NCBI GenBank assembly: GCA_013396915.1
Contig: VWZL01004332.1
Span: 859,206-923,205 of the forward strand
DNA: 64,000 nt
Source: Stercorarius parasiticus
Lineage: Eukaryota > Chordata > Aves > Charadriiformes > Stercorariidae
Reading direction: 5' to 3'
The translations under genes and the position numbers were made by a program. Positions within the stretch are counted from its first letter, which is position 1; every line of letters begins with the position of its first letter. The notes below the pieces were generated by a model that ran no database searches, was not told where the DNA came from, and saw only the letters and a program-made list of their open reading frames with translations. Positions 48,174-61,300 of the stretch are shown one piece after another.

Positions 48174-49498
48174 AGATCTAAAAATGATGCATTTGAATCT
48201 TATGGAAAATAAATCATGAAAGTGACATCTTGGGCAACATTTTGAAATCGTAACCATTCAGACACTGTATGAACTAAATAGTTTTCTCTAATAAAGGGAA
48301 GTAGTTTGACATCCCCTCAACCCCTCTAAACTTCTTAGTCTTCCTACTCAAGCAAATGCCTGTCTGTAGTTATGACTTGAATATGTAATACTCTGCATGG
48401 ATTTATTTTTTCCATAGCTGCCCATGGGATTTGAAATTAGTTAAATTCAATTTTCTTATCTAGTTGGCAAAGAATTCAGGCAGAAATGAAGTTAGAGGGC
48501 TCTGCTGGCTTCTGCTGTTGCCTGCTGTACAGCAAGGGCAGGTGGATGTAAGATTGATGATCTGAAGAAGCAGGCGTGCCCTGCTCTCCTAATGCCAGCA
48601 TCGTGGGGTCACCCTTCCAGGCAACTCCTGTGTTTTCCTGTTGTTTTGTGCAAGGCACACGCAGTTTAACGCTTTTGATGTGCTTTAGTGTGCTAAAAGG
48701 CCTTAGGTTTATTTACTATCATTAAGATTTCAGAACCCAGTAGGTATCAGCTCCTATAAATTAGAGAAAAGTTTAATTACTTGTGTTGCTGTAAGTAAAA
48801 TTCTTAAGCATGAGAAATAATGTAAATAGATTACTGGCTAAAGTGCCAGGTGGCGAAACAAGGAGACAGAACAATAACACCTTAAATTTCAGGTGAGAAA
48901 TAGGCGAGGGCTTGCTTAGTGAGGATGTGTACCAAAAAAAAAAAAAAAGGCAAATTCAATATGAAGAATTATTTTTTTTTCATAAAGCTGCAACAAGAAG
49001 GGAAGGATGCAGTCAACGTAGGACTTACAGTGTAATCGGAATGGGAAATATTAAAGCATATACAAATATGCTTTATAATAAGAAATAAATTTACTTATAA
49101 TGTTTATTGCTGCTCGTCACAGGATAAAATCCTGGCTGACAATGAAACAAAAAGTCATTGGTTTGAAAAGTAAGAAAAGGTCAGGGAGTCATCTTGAATT
49201 TATGGAAATCATTAGAAAAGATAGTTGCTTTATTTTGCAACATCATGTTTTTAAATCCATTAATAATAACTTAAAGTGATTTGATGTCTGCAGGCCACCG
49301 CTGTGGAAAAATTTGTGAAAAAACTGTCAGGGAGGTTTATTTGGTGTCTAGCAGACTTGACAAGGGCAGATACTGGGTTCTGGTATAACCCTAATTTTAG
49401 TGTAAAGTCAGGAATAATCTGCTGAAGTTTACCACGCTTCTACATTCCTGTAGGTCAGTAAGTCATACCTCATGTGTGTTACACTAGCCCTGCCCCTC
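48174..49498. other. intronic stretch, no gene seen
   Basis: AT-rich intron with an A15 run near 48935-48948. A short inverted repeat, AAAGCATAT-ACAA-ATATGCTTT, lies at about 49053-49074. Confidence 0.5.
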
Positions 49499-49538
49499 AA
49501 AAAAAAAAAAAAAAATCCCAACAAACCCACAACAAAAT
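49499..49538 (+). repeat. A-rich tract (A17 plus CCCAACAAACCCACAAC)
   Basis: A pure A run followed by CCCAACAAACCCACAACAAAA. It is the same class as the other A-rich tracts and borders a GC-richer block to its right (49550-49910). Confidence 0.7.
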
Positions 49539-52423
49539 TAATTTTTGTCCTTGTAAGTCCTCTGCCTGATAGCCCGAGCTGTGGAGGTGCCATGGCAGAG
49601 GTGGTCACCCCCCAGCGACTGACTGACGCTGTGGTATCTGGGTGAAGCTTAGCAAATGTAGTTGATGGAAGGCCGTGGGGCCCCTTGCACAGTTGGCTTT
49701 TCAGTGGGCCAGTGAAGCACCTGGTCATTTTGTGAAAGCGTGATGGTGACTCCAGAGGAGTAATCGTGTTCCTCATGCAATACTCAAGGTTTCTGTCAAG
49801 TGATTGGCATGCATGGGGTTTTTCTGACCTTCTTGTACTGCTCGCTAAGAGTAAACTGACACGACTGGTATTTCTGGACCTGAAGGAGCAAGGTGTTAAC
49901 CCAGCTCTATGCAATTAATATAGTACTTGTTGGTTTGGGGTTTTTTTTTTTTTTAAGCTACTTCTGATGGATCTTTTAATCCAGCTCACTAGGAGTGCTC
50001 CATGGAATTTCTTCTTTTTGTCACAAAACACTATTTTGTCAAAAATGAAATGTGTCTGTCTTGACAAGCGTTCCCTGGAAGATGGGATGACTTTTGGGAA
50101 CACATACCTTCTTACTTGTCAACCTCTCAGGGCTCTGAAGTATTTTAAGTTTCCAGCACCTGCTACTCTGGGCTGAGCGGTGCAGTCCTGCCTGTGTCCC
50201 TGTCGCAGCGCTGGGAGACCCAGAACCTGCTGGCCTCTAAGGTCTACTTTCCAGCTTCTTGATATGGAACTTCACACAGAATAGAAATTCTGAGTTTCAG
50301 ATACCCTGATCTAGTAAGTCTTTGGTCAGTGCAGAATATGTAGTGCTTAAGCGAATTACAGTGCACCAAGACGCTGCATGTTTTGAAGGGAGCGTGTTTA
50401 GGTCTGTGTTGAAGAGTTGGTATTCTAGTTTGAATATTTTGCTTTCGGGAACAATTTAGACAAATGGTGGCCTAATGTGACTTAGTTGCTACAAAAGCAG
50501 TATGTAGACGTGGGAAGGAAAGAAAATAAAATACTAGTATGGTATCAGGGCAGTTCCCTCTGGTTCAGGGCAGAGACTTTTTATTAGAATGTTATATGGA
50601 ACAGTATTTACTCTATTGCCATCTTTTTGTACTTGATCTGTGGATTAACAGAGGCTGTATTTTCCAAAGCAACCTTTTCATGTTTCTGTATCACACTGAT
50701 TATATAGGCAGTACTTTATGCAAGCATGAAGAAAACACAGAGTCTTCTGTGAACATGTTGTGGTTTAGTGGTATTGAAATGAAACTCCAGGATGCAGCTC
50801 AGGATAAGAGGCCCTGCCATACTGCTATGGAAAAAAAAAATATGATATTTTCCACGCTGTGTGTGGTTGTTGTTGTTTATATTTAGTACACTTGTGCATT
50901 AAAAAAAAATGCATAGACTAAGATACCTTAGGATAGCAGTTCATAATAAAAATAGATATAAAGAGATCAGTAATGCAGATAATGCTGTCCAAATCAGACC
51001 TGGAGAAGAATGCTTTTGAAGATAGGGCTAAAGAATACGTAAGTATTGAATTGTTAGTTAGTCTAATAAGATTTATAGAAAATGTGTGACCTGGAATGAT
51101 TTAATTCTAGCTTCTGGGGTCAGTTTTGCACTGTTTTATTTTGTTTTTTTTACTGCCTTTTATCCCTCTATAATCACAATACATATGTCTAGAGCTATAC
51201 TGTCACTGCTTGATTAATGCTGTGATAGTCAGCAGAATACATTGTTTTGAAATCTCTTTTGTAAGGCTAAACTGTATCACTGACAAGGATTGACAGCTGC
51301 TGAGAATACAATAATGAGGGTTTTACTCCCACTGTCTGTGCAAATTTATCACTGAAGTCTATTTTCCTCATTTACCTGTGGAAGCATTTACCTCTGCTGC
51401 TCCCCTTGTGATCTACAACTGTTCCTTTCCTTATCAGAATGACATTGGTTTGTGTAGTTTAGATTAATATAAAAATACACAGCTTGTGCAAGAAATCATG
51501 GTTGTAAAGTAGAAAGGCAAATCCTTAAAAATAATCAGGATCTCGTTACCTGTTTGCAGTGTTTTCCCTATGTAGATATGGAATATGGTTTGAAAAGATC
51601 TGGTGTGCTTTGTGTGCCAGCTGTTATTCATCACGTCATCAGCAGACTTTTTTTTTTTTCCCTCAACGTTATACATGTTGTAGGCAGACATCAGTAACTG
51701 CTATTGATAAACAGGATAATTGTCCAAGTCTAAATCATTTGGCTGATGCATGTACAGAGCAGCTCGCAGCACTCTGCTGGGAAGCATCCCAGATGCACAT
51801 GTGTCTGCACTTCCAACAAGATTAGTATGAATTTATTCCTTTTTCAAGTAGTTTATAACTATAAACTTTATGGAGCCTTTCAGAGGTTACAGTACTACAA
51901 AAGGTACAACCAATAACTTGAAGCATCTCGAAGGTCAGTGCTGGTTTTCTTGAGGTGGGATGCTGTCATCCATGCGTGCTCTCATTTCCTGGTTGTTACT
52001 GCCACGCTCCCCCTGACTACACAACAATGTGCAAAGCTAGGCTTCCTCTTCTCTTCATGTGGTTTGGACTGTTTATTTTAATAAAGAAGTTGTAGTATAC
52101 AGCAGAGAAAATAGCTGTTATTTTACTGGAGTCATCTATCTTAACATAAAGCTTTGGGTAGCCTACTTCTTTAGCACATGCCATGAAGACTTCTGTCTCA
52201 GTCCAGAATCCTACTGAGGCTTTATATGGCATTACCTAAAAAAAATCCCTCTGAGTGCTAGAAACATGTGTGACTTAAATAATGATGGGACATAGAGCAG
52301 AAACCGTACCAATATGTGCAGAATTCTAGAAAGGAGGAGGTGAACACATTCATAGAGTAGCAAAGCCTTATATAGCGCATAGACTCATCCAGGTAAATGA
52401 GTCATAAGCAGGAAAGAAAAATA
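49539..52423. other. intronic stretch, no gene supported
   Basis: From 49550 to 49910 the sequence is more GC-rich and has a 161-codon open frame on the minus strand (49914-49429), flanked by an A-rich tract on one side and a T15 run (49940-49954) on the other. I do not recognise the product; a decayed insertion is possible. The rest is AT-rich with no supported feature. Confidence 0.45.
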
Positions 52424-52490
52424 GGAATCACAGTCAAAGGAAATTAGTCGTGGAAAGGGACCTGGAGTCATCCTAATGCTCACTGCGCTG
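52424..52490 (-). mobile_element. possible degraded CR1 3' end
   Basis: GAATCACAG followed by GTGGAAAGGGACCTGGAGTCATC resembles the reverse complement of the CR1 3' terminus (tail repeat, then the GGTCCCTTCCAAC and GATGATC motifs), with many mismatches. Only about 65 bases can be matched by eye, so a chance resemblance is possible. Confidence 0.3.
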
Positions 52491-52643
52491 GACTTGCTGA
52501 TTGGGCTTTTGTTTGTTTCTTTAACCTTGGCAACTTCTTAAGTTTTTTTGTTTTACGTTGTCCTTATGTCATGAGGAAAATCTTATTTTTATTTCCAGTT
52601 TTGATCCTCAAACACAAAGGAAAAATTCAGGAAACTCATCCTT

Positions 52644-52760
52644 NNNNNNNNNNNNNNNNNNNNNNNNNNNNNNNNNNNNNNNNNNNNNNNNNNNNNNNNN
52701 NNNNNNNNNNNNNNNNNNNNNNNNNNNNNNNNNNNNNNNNNNNNNNNNNNNNNNNNNNNN
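52644..52760. other. assembly gap (117 N)
   Basis: A run of N of 117 bases interrupts the sequence. Apparent open frames that cross it are artefacts. A (CA)8(TA)4 microsatellite lies about 90 bases downstream. Confidence 1.
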
Positions 52761-52847
52761 CAGCTATACAGTATAATTCTTCTGAATCTTATAGCTAAGT
52801 TCAAAAGCCCAGAGAGCTTTTATTATCATAAAGTATACATGCTGCTA

Positions 52848-52873
52848 ACACACACACACACACATATATATAT
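52848..52873. repeat. (CA)n(TA)n microsatellite
   Basis: About eight AC units run directly into about four TA units. It is a likely polymorphic site. Confidence 0.9.
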
Positions 52874-55800
52874 TTATATTATTTATATTTAGTCTTGCTG
52901 GCCTACTGATAGAAAAGTCCTTCACGTTGTTTATCACTCTTTCCTGTTCTGTTTTCCAGTAGCGTGACAGCTTATCTTTACTTATGTCAATTTAAGCTAG
53001 TTTAGGTTAATATATTTGCTATGAAGCATTCCAATGCTTACTCAAAATCCTTTAAGCCCTACCAAAAATGAGATGGCCTGATCTGGAACATGTTTGATAA
53101 AGCAGCATGACTCATCACTGCAATGACTGCTGCTCTCTGAAAAGCAGTGAGTGGAGAGATTCTCCGTTAGATTAAACGATGTGCTTCAGAGATATGTTTG
53201 TAGTGATACTTGGTTCTTCTTTAAAGGTCTTTGGTTTTAGACTGAATTGGTATTTGAGTGGTGAACTGGTGGGAATGGAGGTGCTGCAAGAAAAATTAAT
53301 GCTGATCTTTCAGGAGAAGATCTGTTGTCTTATATGAGAATACTAAAACTTACCTGTGATCTTGACTGTTATCTGAATTATGTTTTTTTTCTGATAGTAT
53401 ACAAAGTTAATATTTGGGAAAGCAAGAGCAGTGAATCGCCTTTGTCTCAGACACTAACATATCACACTTCTGTAAAGAACCAGCTCACAATTTCTTCCTG
53501 AGAGCAAAAGAACGGTGTCTTTAAATGTAATAAATAACAAAAATGGTGTCTATAAACAAGCTGAAACAAAAAAATAAACTAATAAAAAGTAAAATTGCAG
53601 CTGAACTTACAGAATTTTATTTGGTTAGGGATCGATGAGAAATACTTCAAGGTTTTGAATGGACAATTTTGCAGTTGTGCCTCTTTTCACCTTGTGTATA
53701 TTTTGTATATATCTGTGAAATGTCCCGGTGTGGATGCGGAGAATGCTTTCTCTGAGTGTGCCAGTGTGAATCCATGGTTGGGTTCTGCAGCGTGTGTGAC
53801 TAACTCCACCTTACTTCTTCAATTTTTCTTACCTGTTTGCAGAATACCAGCAAAGAACTTGTCAGGTGTGTAGGGAATAAAGGGAATGTGATATTGAGTA
53901 GTGGAAGTTCCTTGTGCACTTTCCACTTCACTCTTACAGTGGCCATCGCTTCTTTCCTCTTGAAGTTGCACCTCTATCTAATAAGCTGTCTCACTGGAGC
54001 ACTTGATTTCCTCCAGAAGAATGAAGCTACTTTCTTGTGACTTGGAGCAGATCTACAAATGCCACACAAAAATAGCACGAATAAGGATTAGAAGTTTCAT
54101 TTCATACTCTTGGTTTCATTGAATGATACTTTAACGCTTGTTAAGCCCTCGTTAAGTCAAATTATATTAAATGAAACTGTTCAGGGATGAGATATTACTT
54201 AGCATGGCCAAAGGTGGTATAATCTAGCCCAAGTGCCAGTTTCCAATTTGTATCAGCTGAACAATAATAAAAATGAAATAGCATAATTGGTACTTTTGGG
54301 ATTTGCTGAAAATACGCTACAGAAGGATGGATTGAACTGTTTTCAAAATAGTAATGCAAATATCTNGAAACTGTATTTGGGTTCCAGTGGGAAGCATGTA
54401 CTTCATCATGGTAAATACTGTTTAGTGTGACTTGACATTTTTTCAGGGAGATAATGTACCCAGGAGTGTCTCCTTCCTGGCCCAATGACTCAGAAAGCTC
54501 TGAAAATATACCACAGTGTGGGCAACTTCAGAAGCGTTGCAGGAGGAATTGCTGGTGACTAATTCAGTGACAAAACAGTGTGCATAAGATGCATTTTGTG
54601 CATGTTGTTCATCCACACTTTCACTTATTAGATCCTAACAGTGTATTTCTGATAGACATCAGTGTGATTTGGAATTGCTGTTACCCCTCTTACTATTTGT
54701 AACCTTAAAGTATATACCTGATATTTATTCAATATTCATAATCTTTCTTTCATAATCTCTGTAATATCCTGTCTGTTGTATGTTTTCAGGAATCATACTC
54801 AAACTAACTTTCGTCTACTGTAAAATCTCTCTATTTTGTTCAAGGTTAGAGATTCTTTGTTAAGCTTAAATGTGAATAAGGAACCTGCTGTTAAAAGCTT
54901 AAGATCTGTTACTTAAAACAGGTGAAGAGCAATACCTCCTTATGCAGCATGTTCCCCTTTAATTTCCATGGAACGTTATAATTCATGAATGCAAACTGAG
55001 GTGTAGGTTTATATGAAGGGATGTGAAGATCCACATTTAATTAACTTATGTAACTTACAAACCTGAGAAAAGTGGGCAAACTGATACAGTGATAAGATGA
55101 GATTTTCTTGTCCAGTGAAGTAGGGCCCTGGCGTCTTGAAATACAAAAGTCACGCCCCATCTATCTGACCAAGTTAACCTTTTAGGGATTCATGCCTATT
55201 TTAGATAGGTTGATAAAGATAATTCCAGCCTGTGCCTTTTGTTTTTAGGCGTCCTGATGGAAAACATTTTCCCTTCTATTATGCAGTTGGATGCTCATAT
55301 TATGGTGCATTTTATGTTTATTTCAGTGCTTCTGAAAAACTTAAATTTGAGTTGAGTTTTCTTTGGTTCCAGCTGTCGAACAGACTATCGGAAATAAGGA
55401 TCTTGCAAACATTTGAAAGGAGAGTAATACACATGTGAAGAAAGAGAGGAAGAATAACGATAACAGTGAATTTATTTATTGAAATAATGTCAGGAATGCA
55501 GTTCTAGTGATCATCACTGAAATAATTTTGAGACAGGTTTTGCAAAATCTATATTCTAGGGAAAGGTCTAGAAACCATGAATGGAGTCTCCTCCATCTTG
55601 GAGTGAGAAACTCTACATGGAGACTCTAGCTGTTTTGAATGTCTTTCAAGAAACCAAAATTTTAGCCTTAAGCAATACCTCTTACCCTCTGAAGGTGTTG
55701 GCTGAAAGGTCACCAGAAATGCTGGAGTCTTGGCAGAATCAATAAAGTTAAGAGGGAAGTTATGAAAAGATATCCAAATAGATGGTTAACTGTCATCTAC

Positions 55801-57820
55801 AGTAATAAAACATTGCTTTAGGTGCATAAAACATTACTTCAGATGCATAAAAGCACGATGGGCTTGGAATTAACCTTACTCTTCCTGTGCTGTTTTAAGC
55901 ATTTTGACAAAAGCAATCTGTGTAAAAAGTGGACAATGAGACATATCATAATAAGAAAAACATCTGTCTTGGAGAAATAAAGTTGCACAAATACACGTCT
56001 AGGACAGGCAGCGATTCTTTATTTGACTGCAGAGCTTACGTACGTTCAGGTTTTTAAATCTGCTAGAGCAATCCCCTGACCTTGGATAATGCTTTCTCTG
56101 TTAGCTCCTTAATAGCAGCAGTGGTTAGTGATTTCTGGAAGATGCCGGTGAGGCTGGAGGAATAGCCATTTATTTTCGTCTGACCAAGTTGGTTTTAAAA
56201 ACAAGTAAATTAAAAAAAAAAAAATTGTGTTAGTCTAGTACAAGATCCTTTTTAAAAGACAGCATTCCCTTCACAATTCTAAATGTCACCATGAGAAGCA
56301 ATGCTCAGACTCGTACAGTGACTTAGCTCAGGGTTAGAGCTCCTGTTTGACTCTTTAATTGAAAAGTATTATGGAAAAAAATTGAAATGAGGTTAAGAAA
56401 AAACAAGGGCTGTCTTTACTACTCTCATTCCTTTTTTTCCGCTGCCTATCAGCGGTGGTGCCAGACTGACCACAGACAAACATTTAAGTATCTAATTAAA
56501 AATGAGTAAATGTCATCAAGAAAAACTCGCAAGAGGCAAATAATGTCAACTGAAGAAAAAATTTCTCATTCTGTTATAAATAATGCATTAGAACAGAAAA
56601 CACACATACGTACTGGGACTAAAGAATGATGGCGATACCTCAGAGGTGCCCTGACGTTAATGAAACGTAGTTCTCACTGCTGCTGCCATTAGAGACCAAA
56701 CCCTGCAGTGAGTGTCCTTGGCCAGTCTCCAGGGGCGTTCCTGGTAGCTGTAGGGAGTTCAGCCTCCGTTCATGGTGGCTTTAGTGTAACTCACTGCTAA
56801 ATGATGAGAGTATATCGCATATTCTTTTGTTTTCACTTCTGAGATGCTTGGTATGCCAGGAATTGAAAAATAAAAGTATAATAGAGGAGACTTGAAAGGT
56901 ACTGTGCTTCATGGTGTGCTGCCGGAACAAAACCAAGTGGTTTGGTAACTGCGCGTCAATACTTCCGGTGGAAAGGGTCTGGCCTGTGTTAATATTTGAT
57001 CAATGTTGAGAATGTGTGTTGCAACTCCCAGATAACTTGCTCTGTCAGCACTAGAAATGCAGTAATCCCCTCAAAGGAGGAAGCAGCAGCAATATGTCAG
57101 GAGAATGGAGAAGACTTTTAAAATACAGAAATAATAGTAGTTAGTAAAAGATGAAGACATATTTAGTAAAAGAAATACGTGGTGACATTTCCAATTCTAC
57201 AGCATTGACCCAACTTGGATTTTTCTCATGTCAATGATAAAAGGTAACAGAATTGGGCCAAAGTTGAGTACTTCAAGAGTCCTAGTTCTGCAGGAATTTC
57301 ATTTCAATTATTTTCTAATTACTCTTTTCCATTTCTGTGTCCAATCCTGATTTTTATAGTCCCTGTTTATCAGAAGGCACTGTCTCAGTGTGGCTAGGAC
57401 CCCAAATGTGCCAGTCTTAAAGACAAAAGAGAAAATATGACATAATAGATTTGTCCCTCTTACAGTCCTCCCTCTTGCTCTCCTGATGTAGGAGGGAAGA
57501 GGGAGTTTGGGGATTAGCCATAGAGGGCAGAAGCCTCCCTAATCCATCTGGTAGATCCATTCCTGCAAGTGACAGTAAACACAGCTTTTTCTCTAGCTCT
57601 GTGCTACATGATAAGGTTTCATAGGTTTTATAATGTGTTTTCCTTATTATTAAAAAGCTCTAAGACACTGTCATGGTTTGTATGATACAATCACGGAACT
57701 ACTACATACATACCCCATAGTTAAAGATGACTTTTTCCTCAGATGCAACTTTATTTTCTTGAAGGTAATACGATGCTGGCAATAAATATATACTATTTCA
57801 GCATTATAGAGTGATCATTG
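52874..57820. other. intronic stretch, no gene seen
   Basis: AT-rich intron with one ambiguous base at 54366. A 21-bp direct repeat, TAAAACATT(G/A)CTT(T/C)AG(G/A)TGCA, occurs twice in tandem at 55806-55847. An imperfect hairpin lies at 57470-57503. No supported exon. Confidence 0.5.
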
Positions 57821-57865
57821 TGTTTGTGGTTGGTTGTGGTTTTTTTTTTTGTTGTTTTTTTTTTT
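57821..57865 (+). repeat. T-rich tract (GGTTGGTTGTGG plus T runs)
   Basis: GTTTGTGGTTGGTTGTGG leads into T10-11, GTTG and T11. Read on the minus strand this is the same A-rich/CCAACC class seen elsewhere, here in the opposite orientation. Confidence 0.7.
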
Positions 57866-58336
57866 AGAGCTATGATAACAATAGTAAGTAAACCAGATAC
57901 TTTACTTTTCTGTACGAAGAAAATAAATTCCTGTAGTTAAGTGGCCTTGTTGTTTCCAGGAGTTTGTGCGGATGATGTTTTACTTTAGCAAAAGCATTAT
58001 ATACATACTGATGGCTTAAATGTCATTTAAGGACTTGAGAAAGGGTCCTAGGATCTATGAAAATAATAGAGAAGATAAGAGATGTGTACAAAGTTTACAA
58101 AGTTCATAGTGACAACAGCTGTTATTCAGACCTGTTAGATGTCAAATTTGTATTTTGGCCCGCATACATCAACTGTATTTATGTATTCCTATGCATCACA
58201 CATACATAAACAAACCATATGTGGCCTGGATAACAGAACAGAATTGACTTTGAGGCCTGCACATCTAAGCAATGTACTTTCAAGCTTGGCCTTTCTGCCT
58301 TTGTACTGTTACTTCATAAACAGTGTCATTGAAATT
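57866..58336. other. intronic stretch, no gene seen
   Basis: AT-rich spacer between the T-rich and A-rich tracts. Nothing recognisable. Confidence 0.5.
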
Positions 58337-58391
58337 AAAAAAAAACAAAAACAAAAACCAACCCCAACAACATCCCCCCCACCCAAACAAA
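58337..58391 (+). repeat. A-rich tract grading into ACCCC
   Basis: An A9 run, CAAAAACAAAAACCAACCCC, AACAACATCCCCCCCCACCC and AAACAAAC. Same class and orientation as 24493, 33832 and 48094. Confidence 0.75.
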
Positions 58392-61300
58392 CTTTCTTCC
58401 AGAAATACTTTGAAACTGCATAAGTATTTCCTTCTGAAAACAAATACAATGCATCTTCTGATTAGCATTATAAACGTATGAAAATAAAAGCATTTCTTAT
58501 GCAAAGAGATGTTTTACTAGAGTGAATGGGATGCTAGTTTGAGTTCCACAAAAAGAGAAGTGTAAAATAAAATAGTAATTGTTTGGGGTAGATTGGCAAA
58601 ATATACTGAACATCTGTAAGACAAATATAAGATTGTTTTTTAAATTAATTACTAGTATGGGGATATAAGGGAAGAAAGGACTTAAAATACCTCTCTAAGC
58701 TCCTCTATTTGAACGACACATCTTAAGAATCCTGGGAAGCAGCAACACTTTTCCCTGAAAGCAATTAATAATAAACTTTTTGTACGAAGTTTTGAAGCAG
58801 ACACTTATGATGACTTATGCTTCCGTATTTACATTCCAAAGAATTTCCGAGATAAGTGCTTTGATCTCTTTGTGTTTCCGTGTGTCTATTTGCAAAATAG
58901 AGATAAGGCCGACCTGTTTCACAGTTATCTCCAGGTATGGAAAGGTGTGGAACTTTCCAATGTCTTGTAGATACGTAATTTTTTAGAAGTGAAAGAGTTT
59001 AAAAAAAAAAAAAAAAGAGGAAAAAAAACTTCAAAGTAATCCAGCACAATAAGCATTTATTGCATATGTGTGTGTTAGAAGACAATTACAAATACAAACA
59101 TCAGTAATTGAGAATTCTTCTCTTACAACCATATCAGCAGCTACTTATTTTTAAGACCTTGACAGGCATAGCAATAGCAATGGAAGCCTATATAATATGT
59201 AACCAGCATTAGCAAAACCACAAAATAGCTTTTGTTTAAAGTATCTAGAAAGGAATCCTGCAGTAGTTGAATAGCACCATTCATCAGTGTTGTCAAAGAC
59301 CCAGTCAAACTCAAGAGCTCGTTCCATACATGTTGATCTGACTTTGAAGCTTCAATTAAAGTAGTAGGAATGATTTGTCATAAAATGAAATTAGTAATTG
59401 CAATGGAATGCCGTGATTGTGTCAAGAACTATGCTGTTAACCAGTGAGAGACACAAATAACATACTATTTGGCAGACATAAAATGTTAATTGTGTGTTAT
59501 TGGAATTCAGTCCAAAAAATAGACTTTTTTCTGAAGAGAAGATCCTCAAAATTTAAAAATTAAAACTACTTTGATTTTTATTTAAATCATATTAATGTAT
59601 CTGTTTATTCACAAAAGAATTATTTTTACAAAAATGCTTGCTAGAAGTTTTCTTATAAAAAAATCAAATTTTCTTTAGCCTAAACCCAGATCTTTCAGAG
59701 AATTTTGTTTTCTCTATGAAAAACTGCATGAAAACTTGCTATATTTATTTTTAGACTTAATATACTTCCTTTTCACTTGCTACTATTCAGAGCCTTCCTG
59801 GGAAACCTGTTTTTCATTTGCATTTTTATTGCTACGTGAGGAAAAAGCTTGTTGTAAATGTCAGTGTGCTAATATGTTAATGCAGACTCATGAGGATTTT
59901 ATTCTGCTTCCTTCCTCTCTCTAGTTTCTTATTGGGTATGTTTAGTTTTGATGGGTGTATCTTTAGTTAGCTTCTAATTAATAAGTAAGCAATTATTTTG
60001 AAGCCCCCTGTTGCTCTTGCTACAGGAAAAAATTGTGTTTAAATTTATCCCCATTAATGCATTTTTCTCGTAAATGAAAGAAGCCCTTCCCACTGTACAA
60101 ACATTTGCTGAGCAATAGCGGGTGATGTTTCTCCACAGGCTTTTTATTGAGCTATTTAGTCTTCGATGTATTACAGAGTTTTGGTGCTGCAAGTTATCTT
60201 AAATGCTGATAGACTGAGTTTATTTTATCCCTTCCTAAGTCGGTTATTCATTCGGCAGTGGACCGGTTTTGGCCGTCTTGGAGACCTGACTCTCCAGGTC
60301 TATTTAGTAGTAATCTTCCCTCACATCCACACGTGTCTTTATGCTCTTCAAAGTGCGTATTTTAAGATTTTGAACCATTTCCATGGTTATTCAAACCTGG
60401 GTTTCTCTGAAGATGGCATTAATAAAAGTTTCCAGCTGCGACTGCAGCTTCAGCACTATTTCACTGATATATTCAGAAAAAAGCTAACTTTGAACTACTC
60501 TTGTTACCTGGTCTGGATTTGTACTGACCGATTTCAGGGAGCAGACTCTGAACTGTTTCTAAACCCCTGAGATGGCTTCACTCCTTAGTAGTCAGCATAT
60601 CAGTTATTTTTGTTTGATATTTTGTTTTTTGCGTATCAGTTGCTATGCTATGGCACATCAGTTTTCATCTTTGATCTAGTTTTCATCTGTGTTCTTTCCG
60701 CCATTGCTAAAACTTGCTAGTTATTCCTAGCTAACTAGAAAATTACTAAGAAAGATTTTGTAGGCCTTGCAATGTAAGATATGAGGCAAATGGAGAGAAC
60801 AGAGCTGTCTAGTAATGCCATCTGGGGAATAAAAAAGGCTTAGTCCTTTCAAACCTCCTGGAGACTTAGCATGCCCCTTTAGTCAATTGCAGGTTTGGCA
60901 CGGAGAAATAAACTTTATGCCAGGTTGGCTCTCCTGCCAGAAGTCTCTGTATGGTAATGGACTACATCAGAATAAGTGTTGAGAGATACAGAAAAGATTT
61001 CAAAAAAAAAAAAAAAGGAAAAAAAGGAATTGTTGGGATCTCAGTAAGTGGCACAGAAAGTGCCCAAGAGAGGAGGTGCCGCAAAGAGCCCTGAATTTAC
61101 CTACTGCTATATAGCTGTCTTACGCAACACAAAAAACTGTAAAGACTACCAGATTGGACTGACTTGCACTTTTTTTCTGGCTTGTTGGTTGACATATCCA
61201 GGTGGCAGAGGCTGACCTATTTTTATAGGCTGGATGAACACTATAATCAAACTGAAAAAAATAATTGCTTCATATCAGAGGTCATTCTAATGTCTTCCAT

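Noticed and set aside
49053..49074. Nine-base inverted repeat with a four-base loop, considered as a small RNA or terminator
   Set aside because: The stem is AT-rich and short, with no U-run and no gene context in a vertebrate intron.
52558..52804. Open frames spanning the N run
   Set aside because: They are open only because undetermined bases cannot form stop codons.
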